Assembly: GCF_026745355.1 (NCBI RefSeq)
Contig: NC_079204.1
Span: 52,156,209 to 52,220,208, forward strand
Source: Beta vulgaris subsp. vulgaris
Taxonomy: Eukaryota > Streptophyta > Magnoliopsida > Caryophyllales > Amaranthaceae
DNA length: 64,000 nucleotides
Reading direction: 5' to 3'
Below, piece by piece: positions 1 to 11,913 of the stretch. Position numbers and translations under genes: made by a program. The notes below the pieces were generated by a model. It did no database searches, was not told the DNA's origin, and worked only from the letters and a program-made list of their open reading frames with translations. Positions within the stretch are counted from its first letter, which is position 1. Each line of letters starts with the position of its first letter.

Positions 1-600
1 GTCAGACCTGAGTCAATCGCTATATGAACCGCATGGCGCGCCGCAAGTGCCTCTGCTACCTCAACCTCCATACTCCCATTGGTTACCATACATGTTGCAG
101 CAACCACTTCTCCAACATGGTCTCGCATTACACCTCCCAGTCCCACCTTGCCCAGTTCGAACATAGCAGCGTCCGAATTTATCTTATAACTTCCTACTTC
201 TGGAGCCCTCCATACTTCTCCCCCAGCCTGCTCATCCCTAAAGATCACATATGGTTCTTCATTAGCTCTTATGTATTCGTCCACCACTGCCACCGCTTTG
301 TGGATGACATCCATGGTCGCTACCCGTTTCTTTTCAAAAACCCATGCGTTACGGCGCAGCCATACCCCCCATAGTAAGCTCCAAAATAATTCCCACCACT
401 CTGTATGTGTGACTTGCATTCGAGCTCCTATCACCCAATCCATAAAGGTTTGCGCATCCTGCCTTCCCACCTCCAACCTTAGTGGGGATATCTTCCACAT
501 ATTATGTACTTCTTGGCATGTTAAAAGCGCGTGAGTTACAGTTTCATTCATCTCTCCACACATGGGACATACATTTTCCACTTGGCATCCACTTATAAAT
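1..600 (-). mobile_element. LINE (L1-type) ORF2 3' fragment: zf-RVT and RNase H start
   Basis: Translated on the minus strand, this stretch gives a zf-RVT zinc-binding motif (VCPMCGEMNETVTHALLTC, near 590-535). It is followed by an RNase H start with KINSDAAMF near 165 and VEVAEALAARHAV near 50-20. That order, zinc-binding region of reverse transcriptase then RNase H, is typical of plant L1-type non-LTR elements and their domesticated fragments. The element runs off the left edge, and no RT domain is visible to the right of 600, so it is 5'-truncated. Plus-strand ORFs here are shadows. It could be a longer intact reading frame continuing outside the window. Confidence 0.75.
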
Positions 601-1000
601 TCATATCTTTAACCACCAATATCTTCAATTATATATTTATTAAAATTTTTTAAAAATATTTTGAAATTATACATTAAAATTATCCCGTCAACAAATAAAA
701 TTATGAAATTTATCTTTATATATAAATAAAAGTTGTCAAAGCAAATTTTCAAATAATGCAAAAAGTCTTATTTTGCTAGATCTTTTTTAAAATGTTGTAT
801 CTCGCAAAAACTTGTATTTAAAAGGTTGTTTCTAACAAATTTTTCTTATTTTCCTTATTATTTATATTATTGTTATTATTATATTATTATTATTATTATA
901 TTATTATATTATTATTATTATTGTTATTATTATTATTATTATTATTATTAAAAGTTGTGCATAGTAATATTTGATAGTAATAGTAATACTAGTAATGAAA
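601..1000. repeat. AT-rich spacer with (ATT)n microsatellite
   Basis: Non-coding AT-rich sequence. Positions about 867-950 are an imperfect TTA/ATT trinucleotide array. No gene is seen. Confidence 0.7.
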
Positions 1001-1263
1001 TACTTCCTCCGTTCCATAATAAGTGAAACACTTACTATTTAGAACGTCTCAAAATAAGTGAAATATACTTTAAATGGAAAAAAGAATTGACAAAATGACA
1101 ATAGTACCCTGTACCCATCACAAATTTGTGTGATTTTCTTTTCTCTCTCTCCTTCTTCTAATAATGAAAATGATATTTTATGACTTTTTGGCTTTTGAAA
1201 GTGATGGTTATTAGATCTTGTCCCCAATCCCTATATTTCACTTATTATGAAACGGAAAAAATA
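1001..1263. mobile_element. Stowaway-like MITE
   Basis: The left end TACTTCCTCCGTTCCATAAT is matched by an inverted right end (cttattatgaaacggaaaaa). The CTCCCTCCG-type terminus next to TA is the signature of Stowaway (Tc1/mariner) MITEs. The ends have diverged, so this is an old copy. The ORF on the minus strand inside it is not a gene. Confidence 0.65.
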
Positions 1264-1544
1264 AAAATTAATAATAATATTAGTTTCTGTCAAAAAAATA
1301 ATAATAATAGCAATAATATATTTTATAAAAAATAAGTTTAGATCAAAACAATTCACATCTGATCAGTAGAAATGAAGTAAACTAGAGTTTGTCTTGTAAA
1401 AGACTGCCTACTTTTAAATTAAAATTAGGCAATGATAAGTTCAATATTAAAAAGAGACTTAGCCCAATAGTGACTAGGTTAATTTCTTTCGGTGACTAGC
1501 TTAATCCATTTAGTGACTAAATCTACTTTTATATTAAAATTAGG

Positions 1545-1700
1545 GCCTGTTCTCCCCAACTTATTTTCAGTTTAGTTTAGTTTAGTTCAATTCAGTTCAG
1601 TTCAATTCAGTTCGGTTCAGCTCTGGACAATATATTTACTCTCACACATCACTATCTATTTCAGTTTAGTGCAATTCAATTCAATTCGATTGTTTTATGC
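1545..1700. repeat. Degenerate 5/10-bp repeat cluster (TTTAG/TTCAG)
   Basis: A run of TTTAGTTTAGTTCAATTCAG-like units at about 1565-1625 recurs more weakly at 1660-1695. It begins just after GGGCCTGTTCTCC, a motif often seen at plant MITE ends, but I could not find the matching right terminus. Confidence 0.4.
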
Positions 1701-1832
1701 CGAAGAAAATAGATCCTTAGATTATCTCTTTTAATATTTTTTGAGTAAACTAAACCTAAATCAAGCTCTCTTCCACGTTAGTTAATTGCTCCCTTGCCTT
1801 GCGGGGCATTGTTTGACAACGAGTGATACTAA

Positions 1833-2197
1833 GAGCACCTCCATTCATGGAGCACCCCATTTTTTCTCTCTCCTCACCTTATTTGTCCACCTCATTTTCC
1901 ACTACCTCCCCATTTTACCTTACTCAAATTTGAAACACATACCTCCACTCATCTACCTCCCCATTTATCTTCTCTCTCTTATTTCCTATATTCCACCACC
2001 TTTTCTCTCTCCTACTTTCCCATACCCCACCAATATTTATCTATTTATTATATACCCACCACCTTTTCTTCATTTGGGCACCTCCCCTAAAACTTGAGCA
2101 TCCTCATTAAATGGGGAACCAACCCCACTCATGGGGAGCCCCATTTGAGGAGAGAGAGTCCATATGGGGAGGGTAAAATTTGCCATTGGAGGTGCTC
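1833..2197. mobile_element. PIF/Harbinger (Tourist-like) MITE, TAA target duplication
   Basis: The ends GAGCACCTCCAT and ATTGGAGGTGCTC are inverted repeats, directly flanked by TAA on both sides (1830-1832 and 2198-2200). A 3-bp TWA duplication with short TIRs is the Tourist/Harbinger pattern. The inside is CT-rich on one arm and GA-rich on the other, so the whole element could fold on itself. It lies about 0.9 kb upstream of the lipase start codon. Confidence 0.7.
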
Positions 2198-3108
2198 TAA
2201 CGGGACCAAGAAGCCCGCAACTTTCCAAATCTAGCCTTTCTTTATTCATATCTCGTGGATTTGATGTCAAATTCTTGACAATATTACCACATTTCTTGGG
2301 ATATCCCAATTTATTTCACAATCACATGAATACAAAATAATAAAAAATGTCTTCTTCTCTTATCCTTCTCATTTACTCAATCCAATCCAATCCATTTCAA
2401 ACCCAACAAAAACAAATAAAAAATAAACACCATCTTATTCTGACTCTGATCTACATCAGCTTCTGTAGAAAGAGTACAATGTTATCCTCTTCACGTTTCC
2501 CAATACTTCCTAAACTATTTTTTTCTCATACCCATATTATTAATATCATCATTATTCATGTTTATTATAACTTACCCTTTTTAATTTCTATATCTGACCC
2601 TAATTTCTTCCAAGAATAGATATTACCTTTTTCCTGCAAATTTTCTCAAAAAGTGATTCTGGGTTCATCCTTGTTTCTTGTACAAGATATTATTCACCTG
2701 GATTTTGGTCATTTTTTTTGGAGGTGGGCAATTCTTTTTCACCTAAATTTGTTTGCATTTCATTATTTTGTGCTTTTTTCTGGTCTGATTACTTGTAATT
2801 AATTCTCAGTTTAATTGGTTGGGGGTAAAGAATCTCTCTTTCTTTTGCTAATGGAATTTTGTTGGTAAATTATGAGCTGGGTTTAGATGGAATTTGGAAG
2901 CTCTTTAATTTAAATTGTAATTTGACCGTTGTGGGAAATAAGATATCTTTTCCTGGGAAGGAATTGGTATTTTGAAACTTGGGGTTTTGGTTAGATATTG
3001 ACAAAATTGTTCAGATCATAATTGTGTATATACCATTTTGTATATTGTTGGGTTTTAGCTTAGTTTTGTGGTGATACAATCCTTTGTTATTGGTGACTTG
3101 ATTGAGCT
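2198..3108 (+). promoter_or_regulatory. Upstream and 5' leader region of the SDP1-type lipase gene
   Basis: There is no coding ORF of substance between the MITE at 1833-2197 and the lipase ATG at 3109. The stretch is T-rich from about 2640 on, as expected for a 5' UTR possibly with a leader intron. I cannot place the transcription start or any specific motif with confidence. Confidence 0.35.
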
Positions 3109-6100
3109 ATGGATATAAGTAATGAAGCAGATATTGATTTATTCTCCATTGGTCCTACTTCAATTGTTGGTCGAACAATTGCTTTCAGAATATTATTCTG
3201 CAAGTCTATGTCACAATTATGGCATGAATTAGCTCATGTTTTAATGGGGTTCATGCGTGGGTTTAGAGGTTGTGTAGGTCCGATTTTTTCATGGTTTCAT
3301 CCCCGGAATCCTCAGGGGATATTGGCAATGGTAACGATTATAGCTTTTGTGTTAAAACGATATACGAATGTCAAAAGAACAGCAGAAATTGCTTATAGGA
3401 GGAAATTTTGGCGGAACATGATGAGAGCGGCGCTTACTTATGAGGAATGGTCGCACGCTGCCAAAATGTTGGAGAAAGAATCCCCGAAACTGAATGAATC
3501 GGAGTTTTATGATGTGGAGCTTGTGAGAAATAAGCTCCAAGAGTTAAGGCATCGTCGCCAAGAAGGGTCATTTAGGGATATTATCTTTTGTATGAGGGCT
3601 GATCTTATTAGGAACCTCGGTAATATGTGTAACCCGGAGCTTCATAAGGGGAGGCTTCAGGTCCCTAAACTTATAAAGGAGTACATTGATGAAGTTACCA
3701 CTCAATTGAGAATGGTTTGTGATTCAGATTCAGAAGAACTTATTTTAGAAGAGAAGCTTGCGTTCATGAATGAGACAAGGCATGCTTTTGGTAGGACTGC
3801 TTTGCTTTTAAGTGGTGGTGCTTCTCTTGGCTCTTTCCATGTTGGTGTTGTGAAAACATTGGTAGATCATAAACTTTTGCCTAGGATAATTGCTGGCTCG
3901 AGTGTAGGATCTATCATGTGTTCTGTTGTTGCTACTAGGTCTTGGCCGGAGCTGCAGAGTTTCTTTGAAGATTCATGGCATTCTCTGAAGTTTTTTGATC
4001 AAATTGGGGGCATTTTTACAATTGTTAAGAGGGTCATGACACAAGGAGCTGTTCATGAGATCAGGCAGCTGCAAATGTTGTTGAGGAATCTCACAAGTAA
4101 TTTGACTTTTCAAGAGGCCTATGACATGACCGGAAGAATTCTTGGTATAACAGTATGCTCTCCTAGGAAACATGAACCTCCGCGTTGCCTAAACTATTTG
4201 ACTTCGCCTCATGTTGTTATATGGAGTGCGGTGACAGCTTCTTGTGCCTTTCCTGGCCTTTTTGAGGCCCAGGAATTAATGGCTAAAGATAGGACTGGTG
4301 AACTTGTACCCTATCACCCGCCATTTCATCTTGGGCCCGAGGAAGGCTCAACCCCCTCACGCCGTTGGAGAGATGGTAGCTTGGAGAGTGATTTGCCTAT
4401 GATGCAGCTGAAGGAACTCTTCAATGTTAATCATTTTATAGTTAGTCAAGCAAACCCTCATATTTCACCACTGCTGAGGATGAAAGAGTTTGTGCGAGCA
4501 TATGGGGGCAACTTTGCTGCCAAGGTATTATACTATCAGCTGATTAAATTATATTCGTGCTCTAATGATTTCGATTCTTTTCTACTTTATGCTGCCTTCA
4601 CCAACAATCCTGCATTCAATTTTCATCTGTAATGCTTAGAATAATTTTAAACTGCTTCCCTAAAACCGCAAAATGATAGCTTATTATGGTATTTTTGCAA
4701 ATTCAGCTTTGGTACTTGCATTAGTTATTTGTTTTCAGATATGGCCCAAAAACACAGAAATGCCTCTTGCTTGTGGTGCTGTGCCATCCATGTGACTCGT
4801 GAACTTACCTTACCGGTGTGCACCTTTTTTTCTCGAGCAAAGTGCTTCACTAAATCTCTTTTATTATGGTGGTGAATTTTACTAGGAAAGTTTTCTGAAT
4901 GTTCAGATTTATATAGTACTCGCTGAGAAAATATCTAGCTTGACTTGACTTAAAAGGGTTGCTTTACCCATCTCTTTCTTATCCTCATTAGCTCAGCACC
5001 TCAGCGGAAGCTGTTCAATGCTTAAATTAGATCTGCAGGTCATTGGTCTTGTATTTTCTTTCTACATCTTTAAAGACACTTCCACAGTGTTGACATTTAT
5101 TTGGATTAGGCTAGAGCCTAGACATCAAGCTTTGTAAATCATGACCATCTAATAGTTACTTTGGCTACTAACAAGTAAAATTTAAGTGGGAGATAGTACT
5201 CCATGAAATTCCACCACCTTCTCCCAGCCTCTCGATAATAATGCCAAACTTTGTCGTGATTTATCTGGTAACATTTTTCCTCTATCTACTAACAGGTCCT
5301 GTCTGTATACTTCCAATCAAGTTGCTCAATTTTGTCTATTGGTTCTCCGGACTCAACGAGTGATAAGTCGGGTAGATTGAACATGTAAAAACGAATTGGG
5401 TATACTAGAATCCCCTTTTTTCTTTTAAGGTGCATACCTTCAAAATTTGCTGTGATTAGCCATTAAGCTAATAATTCTGTAAACTAATGGATTCTGTTAA
5501 AGACTAATTATAAAAAGTGACTGTCTTGCAAACAATTTGAACGATTACATGTCCGGCTTTCCACCGTGTGCGAGATGAGATCTTTAAACATGGTGCCATG
5601 GTTGAATAAGAGTTGTGTTAATTGGAGCTGATAAGACAATGTCAATAAGTGCAACAGCTAATGAGGATAATTTTTTTTTGTTGGATGATTAAGGAAGAGG
5701 TAACATTTAGTTCAGCAATTTTTCTTGTATGGGGTGAGGGAGAGGATCTGAAGAAAGGTGATAGAGAAGAGAGAATAAAGGTGAAACTAAGCGACCGTCA
5801 CTTTTTTTTTTTTTTGGGCAGCGTATATGATTCACTTATGGCTAAGTAAATAAGAGTTCAAAAAATCAAAGCTGGGAAGTAAGCTCGTTACATTTTGGTA
5901 ACTTTACCTTATCAAAACTAAATAAATACTAGCTTCTGCTGCCGCATTAGAACGTTTAATGATGTATCTGATAAATTTCAAGAACGCAATGTTCATCATC
6001 TCTGTTTGGTTGCATTTCTCTAAGCTTGCTAGCAAGGAACTAATCTTATCTTTCTTCATAATTTGAAGCTTGCTCATCTGGCTGAGATGGAAGTGAAACA

Positions 6101-7338
6101 CAGATGCAACCAGGTATTGGAACTAGGTTTTCCCATGGGAGGAATTGCCAAATTGTTTGCTCAGGCTTGGGAGGGTGATGTTACAGTGGTGATGCCTGCC
6201 ACGCTTGCTCAGGTATGTTCTGGACATAAATTTGGAAATTGTTACTTGGTTGATGTTTTCTTTTGGGTTGGGATACTATGAACTTTTAATATATCACTAA
6301 ACACTCTAGTGTAGTTACTAACATTGCTTATTTTGTTTCTTTTCTTCTTTTCAGTACTCGAAAATTATCCAGAACCCATCCTATGGAGAACTCCAGAAGG
6401 CAGCAAACCAGGGGAGAAGATGCACTTGGGAGAAGCTTTCTGCTATAAAAGCCAATTGTGCCATTGAGCTTGCTCTAGACGAATGTGTTGCAATTCTCAA
6501 CCACATGCGTAGACTGAAGCGGAGCGCTCAACGAGCTGCTGCCGCTCAAAGCCAGGCTCCAAATCTCTCCAACTCTGTAAGACTCAATGCTTCGAGAAGG
6601 ATACCATCATGGAACCGTATTGCTAGAGAGAACTCAACGGGATCTCTTGACGAAGAATTCCTTGCTGAAGTGGCCTCCTTACAGCAAGTTGGAAGTGGGG
6701 CCGGTGGATCTTCAACCCGCCATCACAGAACCTTCAGGAATATTCATGACAGCAGTGACAGCGAGCCTGAAAATATCGATCTTAACACGTGGACAAGATC
6801 TGGTGGACCCCTCATGAGGACTGCGTCCGCCAACATGTTCATCGATTTCGTTCAGAGCTTGGACATGGATGTGGAAACAAAGCAAAGTTTGACGGAACAT
6901 CTCAACTCTGCTGTAATGCAATCAGTTTGCAGGAACTCAGAGAACGGGGATTATGATCCACGGGATTCCGGAAGCCGGTCGGGGGTGAATGGGGCTAGTA
7001 TTACCGTTTCTGAGGGAGATTATCTACAGACGGAGAGAATCCATAATGGTGGGATAGTGTTTAATGTTGTTAAAAAGGAAGAACTCACGGTTTCAGCTCG
7101 GAGTAACGATTCTGAGAGTTATACCAGTATGCCTAGCCCAGCTGCTGAGTGTGTGCAACTTGAATGTCCCGAAAGAGAAACTGATGCCAGCTCAGAGTCT
7201 GAACATGATGTTGATCAAGATGATGAAAAGAACAGAGATAAACCTGATTCCTATACTATGACAGAAGACGATCATGGTGCAAGTGCAGAAATTGGAAACA
7301 ATGATGCTACTTCGGGAGTAGTGTTTCCTCTAGAATAA
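3109..7338 (+). CDS. SDP1: SUGAR-DEPENDENT1-type patatin triacylglycerol lipase (3 exons)
   Basis: Exons are 3109-4524, 6069-6212 and 6355-7338. All junctions fall between codons and use GT-AG borders, giving 847 residues (Arabidopsis SDP1 is about 825). Exon 1 carries an N-terminal DUF3336-type region (about 35-210). The patatin domain follows: oxyanion loop GGASLG at 236-241, nucleophile elbow GSSVG at 263-267 (Ser265), and the dyad Asp422 in DGS. Exon 2 encodes the conserved [20 protein letters not shown] stretch. Exon 3 ends in a long Ser/Asp/Glu-rich tail. SDP1 enzymes sit on oil bodies and start triacylglycerol breakdown during seedling growth. The ATG opens the conserved MDISNEAxID start. 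The sister gene SDP1-LIKE is an alternative; the length and the neighbouring nMAT3 favour SDP1. All catalytic residues are present and no breaks are seen. Confidence 0.93.
4525..6068 (+). other. Intron 1 of the lipase gene
   Basis: A 1,544-bp GT-AG intron. The frame of exon 1 runs on into the intron for 36 codons before a stop (4630-4632), which gives a false C-terminus; the patatin-family sequence continues at 6069 instead. I see no transposon ends inside it. A poly-T run lies near 5803-5816. Confidence 0.85.
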
Positions 7339-7969
7339 AGGGTGTAGAAAATGGCCTGATCAAAATTTAGTATATTGACAGGTTCTAATAGAATGAATGA
7401 TCAAGAATAGGTAGAAGCTCAGATGCAATACATACCAATATCATTGCATCTTTCTTTGTGTGTATAGATCTGATTATATTGGTTGTTTGTAATGTCAGCA
7501 ACATCACGAGGTCGTATCCTTAGGCCCTAGCTTTTTAGCTGAACTGTGAATTTGATTTGGGTAAATTTTGTACAAAGTCTTAATGGAAATCCCACCATTG
7601 CAGGTGAAGAAATGACTGCTTTGAGGTTGATTATGTCCTCAGTTCTGTAGCTGTAAGCCTGTTAACGACTTCTGGCAATCTTTTTTTTCTTTGCATTTTT
7701 TTTTTTGTTTTCGTTTTCAGGATTGCTGATGCCTGATATGGAGTATAAAGTTCAGGAGGTATGTCACATTACCTATTGAGTTCATTCATCCTACTCCCAA
7801 GTATACCTTTAAGTATGGTGTAACTCCCCACATTCTCTTTGAATCAGGTCCTTGTGCTCTACACATGAACTTGTGATTTTAAGAGAGTGAGAATATATTA
7901 TGGAATTAGATTGTGAGATCTTATCTAGATTCAAGATAACATTTCTATACACAAGAGTAACTAACCTGA
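7339..7969. other. 3' flank of the lipase gene, no gene seen
   Basis: AT-rich sequence with long T runs (about 7680-7725). It probably contains the 3' UTR and polyadenylation region, and possibly a 3' UTR intron ending at a TTTTCAG near 7713-7722. Nothing coding is supported. Confidence 0.4.
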
Positions 7970-8224
7970 TACTTCCCTGTATTCTCTACATCTTTCCTAT
8001 TTTATTTTACACAGTTTCCAAGTGCATATATATTTGATTGTCAATATCTCTAGATAGGTATCAGTGAATTTTACAAAAAATTGATATTCTTAATTCTCAC
8101 ATTGAAACGAATCTAATAAGATCTCACATGAATATATTTTTTAATATAAATTAATCATTACATGTGGTTAAAGTAATCTTACTTTGACTAGCATAAGTGA
8201 GAAAGATAAAAATTCGAGGGAGTA
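7970..8224. mobile_element. Degenerate Stowaway-like MITE
   Basis: The left end TACTTCCCTGTATTCTCTAC and the right end AATTCGAGGGAGTA are imperfect inverted repeats of the CTCCCTCC type. No coding content. Confidence 0.5.
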
Positions 8225-8243
8225 TAAGTTAATTTCTAAAAAG

Positions 8244-8464
8244 AACTTCCTCCACTTTTTTAGTTGTATTGGCTTTTGACATTATTAACAATTTTTTTTT
8301 CTTACCATTTTTTTAATTGCTTATTGTGTCAATGAATATTTTCGTAATATTTATTACTTCATAACTTTTATTTAAGCAAAAATAAATATATTCATGTTTA
8401 TAGGCGTGCATTTGTAAACATGTCAAATCCTTTGAGTACAACTACATAAATGTAGAGGAAGTAG
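8244..8464. mobile_element. Stowaway-like MITE
   Basis: The left arm CTTCCTCCACTTTTTTAGTTG and the right arm CAACTACATAAATGTAGAGGAAG are inverted repeats, and the match continues inward (TTTTGACAT / ATGTCAAAT). A foldback of about 220 bp with no ORF. Confidence 0.6.
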
Positions 8465-9033
8465 TTTCTCAGGCAGCTTGCAATCGTTTTTATTATGAAT
8501 TACGAGCTAACACCAAACAAAAAAGAATACCACACAAAAATCAGAATGGAGAGGAGGACAAAACAAATTGAAATTTGTAGGAGTTCTCTTACCATTTTAA
8601 CATACAGATTTGAGCAAATACTTCCTTGATTTCTCAATAAAAAAGTTACACTTGTAAATGTAGAAATTTAACTATTTATATCTTTTATATATGATATATT
8701 AATATTTCAAAAGTATACATTGAGATAAACTCAAAAATAATTAATACGTTAACTATATTCTATTCATGACCTCTTATTTTTTAATGTCATGATATTGTTA
8801 GTTGCCACTACATAATGATTCGGACTTGTGACGAAATGTCAACACCTAACCATACATCATTTTTAGCCAGGTGTGCGATCCGAATTGGACTCTATTTAAA
8901 AAGCTTCGGTAAACCGGATAGGCAACCCAAAAAAAACATCCTTTTTATCTTTTAAATTACTCGGGGTATTGACGAAGTCCAACAACTAGTTAGTAGTTAG
9001 CTATGGAATGGCAATTAGTAGATGTTGGTATGA
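8465..9033. other. Spacer, no gene seen
   Basis: AT-rich. A lone CTTCCTTGATTTCTCAATAAAAAAG end near 8620 suggests a truncated MITE, but no partner was found. Nothing coding. Confidence 0.4.
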
Positions 9034-9119
9034 GGTGTAGGATGAGCATCCTACACCAGCTCCAAAACGCAAGGCAAGAAGAATGAAACACACTATTCAA
9101 CATGCAAAAAGTAATTGAT

Positions 9120-9620
9120 TTGACAGCCAATGTACATTCCCATTACATCCAGTGTACATGTCGAAAAAAGTAACTGATTTGACAGTAGTTACTGTTCACT
9201 ATTTAATAACTGATTTGATGCAACTGCCATCATTTCCCCCATATACTGTTCACCACTTCTCTTTTTTCCACACTCAACCTCCTTGTACATTCTTGGCTTC
9301 GTGGTTGTTCATTAACAAAATCAAAATGTATAATGACAGCCCCCCAGCTGAAAGTAACCCAATTCCTGAAGCTGATGTCAAGTGAGTTATTTGCAATCTT
9401 TGTACACTGGTGTGTTGATGTTTGTTCGCTAATGAAATTCAACAAAATAACAGTCCCATACCTCATAGTGCTCCAGGTGCAATATTGTTTTATTGAATAT
9501 TCACTGGTTATGACTCAATGTACAATGTTGTAGCAAAATTAAATAAGGATACATCACAATGTACACTGATGGTCATTACTTTGATCACTGAAAATCCCCA
9601 AATGTACACTCGTATATATT
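9120..9620. repeat. Clustered TGTACA(T/C) motifs inside the DNA transposon
   Basis: The core TGTACA or TGTACT/TGTATA recurs about nine times in 500 bp, for example near 9130, 9155, 9284, 9399, 9520, 9556 and 9602. It continues past the copia insertion near 15414 and 15437. A GTAACTGATTTGACAG-like phrase is also repeated at about 9110-9125, 9168-9185 and 9207-9217. Such clusters are often transposase-binding subterminal repeats. Confidence 0.5.
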
Positions 9621-9623
9621 GTA

Positions 9624-9774
9624 TGTACAAGTATGGGAAATAATTGTGTTAACCTATTGTAGGTTAACCTGGCATTCAATATATATAGTGTTGATATTAC
9701 AGACCTATGACTAGGTTAGTACCATTCTACCCTTTACGATATAATATTATCCCTTTTACATATAATATTATCCA
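9624..9774 (-). repeat. 3' LTR of the copia element
   Basis: 151 bp; in plus orientation it starts TGTACAAGTATGGG and ends ATATTATCCA. The polypurine tract adjoins it at about 9777-9790. Confidence 0.9.
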
Positions 9775-9789
9775 ATACACCCCCTCAAT

Positions 9790-10628
9790 CTTTACGGGGT
9801 GAAACAACGGATAGATTGGTACGATGTTTAGTAAGTAAGTCAGTAGATAGGCCTTTAGTAAAAATGTTTGCAACCTGAGACTGAGTAGGAACATGTCGAA
9901 CAATAAGACCTCCCTTGGCAACCATTTCTCGAACAAAGTGATAGTCAACATCGATATGTTTGCTACGATCATGATGAACTGGATTAGCAGTGAGATAAGT
10001 AGCAGAGACATTGTCGCAATAGCAATCACAGGACGACGGAGAAAATGGCCAATGTTAGCAAGAAGTTGCTTGAGCCAAATAATTTCTGCAGCTGTGTAGG
10101 CAACTGCCCTGTATTCAGCTTCAGTGGAGGATTTGGAGACAGTAGGTTGCTTTTTTGAACGCCGGGAAATTAAATTCTTCCCAAGAAAAACAGCATATCC
10201 AGTAGTAGAACGCCGTGTGTCAGGTTATCCTGCCCAATCTGCATCAGAATAGGCAATAACCACAGTAGGAGGACTGCTGCTATATAAATAAAATATAATC
10301 CATAATCCAGAGTGCCCTGCAGATATCTGAAAATTCTTTTCACAGCATGAAGGTGAGTAGTACGAGGAGCATGCATAAACTGAGACACCATATTAACAGC
10401 ATAAGCAATATCAAGACGAGTCATAGTTAAGTATTGCAATGCACCAACCATACTACGATAATCTGTGGGATCAGCAAGAAGTTCTCCATCAAGCAGAGAC
10501 AATGTTACTCTAGAGACAACAGGAGTGGTAACTGGTTTAACAGTATGAAGATGGAATTTACGTAGTAAATCAGAGACATACTTATGTTGAGACAAAAATA
10601 AACCAGAGGGAGTACGCACAACCTGCAC
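9790..10628 (-). pseudogene. copia RNase H region, degraded
   Basis: The minus strand reads the RT/RNase H connection (RTPSGLFLSQHKYVSDLL, then the conserved DYRSMVGALQYLTMTRLDIAYAVN). Past a short break it shows [19 protein letters not shown] and STEAEY-type RNase H motifs down to about 9880. Frame shifts around 10290 and 10230-10200 prevent translation as one protein. It belongs to the element at 9624-15410. Confidence 0.8.
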
Positions 10629-11913
10629 ACCTAAAAATAATGAAGATCCCCTAAATCCTTCATAGCAAACTGAGAAGAAAGAACAGAAATGAATTTGGCA
10701 ACAAGAAGAGGACTACTACCAGTAAGGACAATGTCATCAACATATAAGAGAATAATAATGAGATGACCACTATATTTCAGAGTAAACATAGATGTGTCAC
10801 AACTGCTGCACTTGAAACCAATAGATAAAAGAAAGTTGCTAAACCTGGAGAACCAAGCTCTAGGAGCCTGTTTCAAACCATAAATGGACTTACGGAGACG
10901 ACAAATATGAGTAGGTTTAGATGGATGAATAAAACCCGGAGGTTGACGCATATAAACATCTTCATTAAGAAAACCATGAAGAAACGCATTTTTGACATCT
11001 AACTGACGAATAGACCATTTTAGAGAAACAGCAATAGTAAGAACCAAGCGAACAGTACTAGGTTTAACAACATGACTAAAGGTTTCAAAGTAATCAATAC
11101 CTGCCTGCTGGTGATTGCCAAAAACAACAAGTCTGGCTTTGAACCGCTCCACAGAACCTCAGAATGATATTTAATCTTGTAAACCCACTTACAACCAAGT
11201 AGATTCTTATCATAGTTGCGAGGTACCAACTCCCATGTGTCATTTTTAATCAAAGCATTATATTCATCTAACATAACTTGACGCCAACGTGAATCTTTAG
11301 AAGCTTGTTTGAAATTAGTAGGTTCAGACGCAACAATTTCAGTGTTTAAGTTCATTAAGACACGTGGTTTAGACACTCCAACTTTAAGACGAGTAACCAT
11401 GGGATGGTTATTGGCAACAACGGGAGACAGACTACGCGAGGAGGGTGTGGGAGACAGACTAGGCGAGGAGGGTGTGGGAGACACCGGACTGGACGTAAGG
11501 ACGGAGGAGGGGGACGACCCGGGGGACACGTGTGGCAGACCAGCGCTGGACCTAGCGCTTGCTGGGCGCCCAGCAAGCGAGGTCGGGACAGAAGCTGTTG
11601 TGGCCTCGACACGGGCAGACGTTGGGGAGGAGGGCGAGGCTGGGGCCTCGACACGCGAGAGAGAGGACGTATGGGACTCAGGAGTCGACGAGGCAGCAGG
11701 GACCACGAGTTGGGGGACGACTACAGGTCTAGACACGGCAACCGAGGGATGCTCACAGGCCACATTGGTGAGGGGCCAGTCAACAGACAGAAGCAAGGGT
11801 GAGGTGTAAGGCTCATGAGACTGAGGACCAACCAAAGCACGATATGGGAATTTATGTTCATGAAAAAGAACATGACGACTAGTGTAGACCTTCTTGGTAG
11901 TAGGATCAAACAA
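10629..11913 (-). pseudogene. copia reverse transcriptase, degraded
   Basis: The C-terminal half of integrase and the linker come first (FDPTTKKVYTSRHVLFHEH, then a Ser/Pro-rich linker). The RT follows: WELVPRNYDKNLLGCKWVYKIK, FKARLVVFGNHQQAGIDYFE, QLDVKNAFLHGFLNEDVYM, KSIYGLKQAPRAW and the catalytic YVDDIVLTGS. The frame breaks near 11150 (between CKWVYKIK and FKARLV) and near 10630. The RT motifs survive but are split over three frames. Confidence 0.85.

Noticed and set aside
24..534. Two plus-strand ORFs at the left edge
   Set aside because: The minus strand reads clear zf-RVT and RNase H motifs, so these are antisense shadows of a LINE.
4525..4632. Extension of the lipase ORF to a stop at 4632
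   Set aside because: The family sequence stops matching at AAG|GTATTA, and the continuation [12 protein letters not shown] is found in frame after the AG at 6068.
11309..11809. Plus-strand ORFs of 166 and 132 codons with Gly/Arg-rich text
   Set aside because: They are antisense to the Ser/Pro-rich linker of copia pol.
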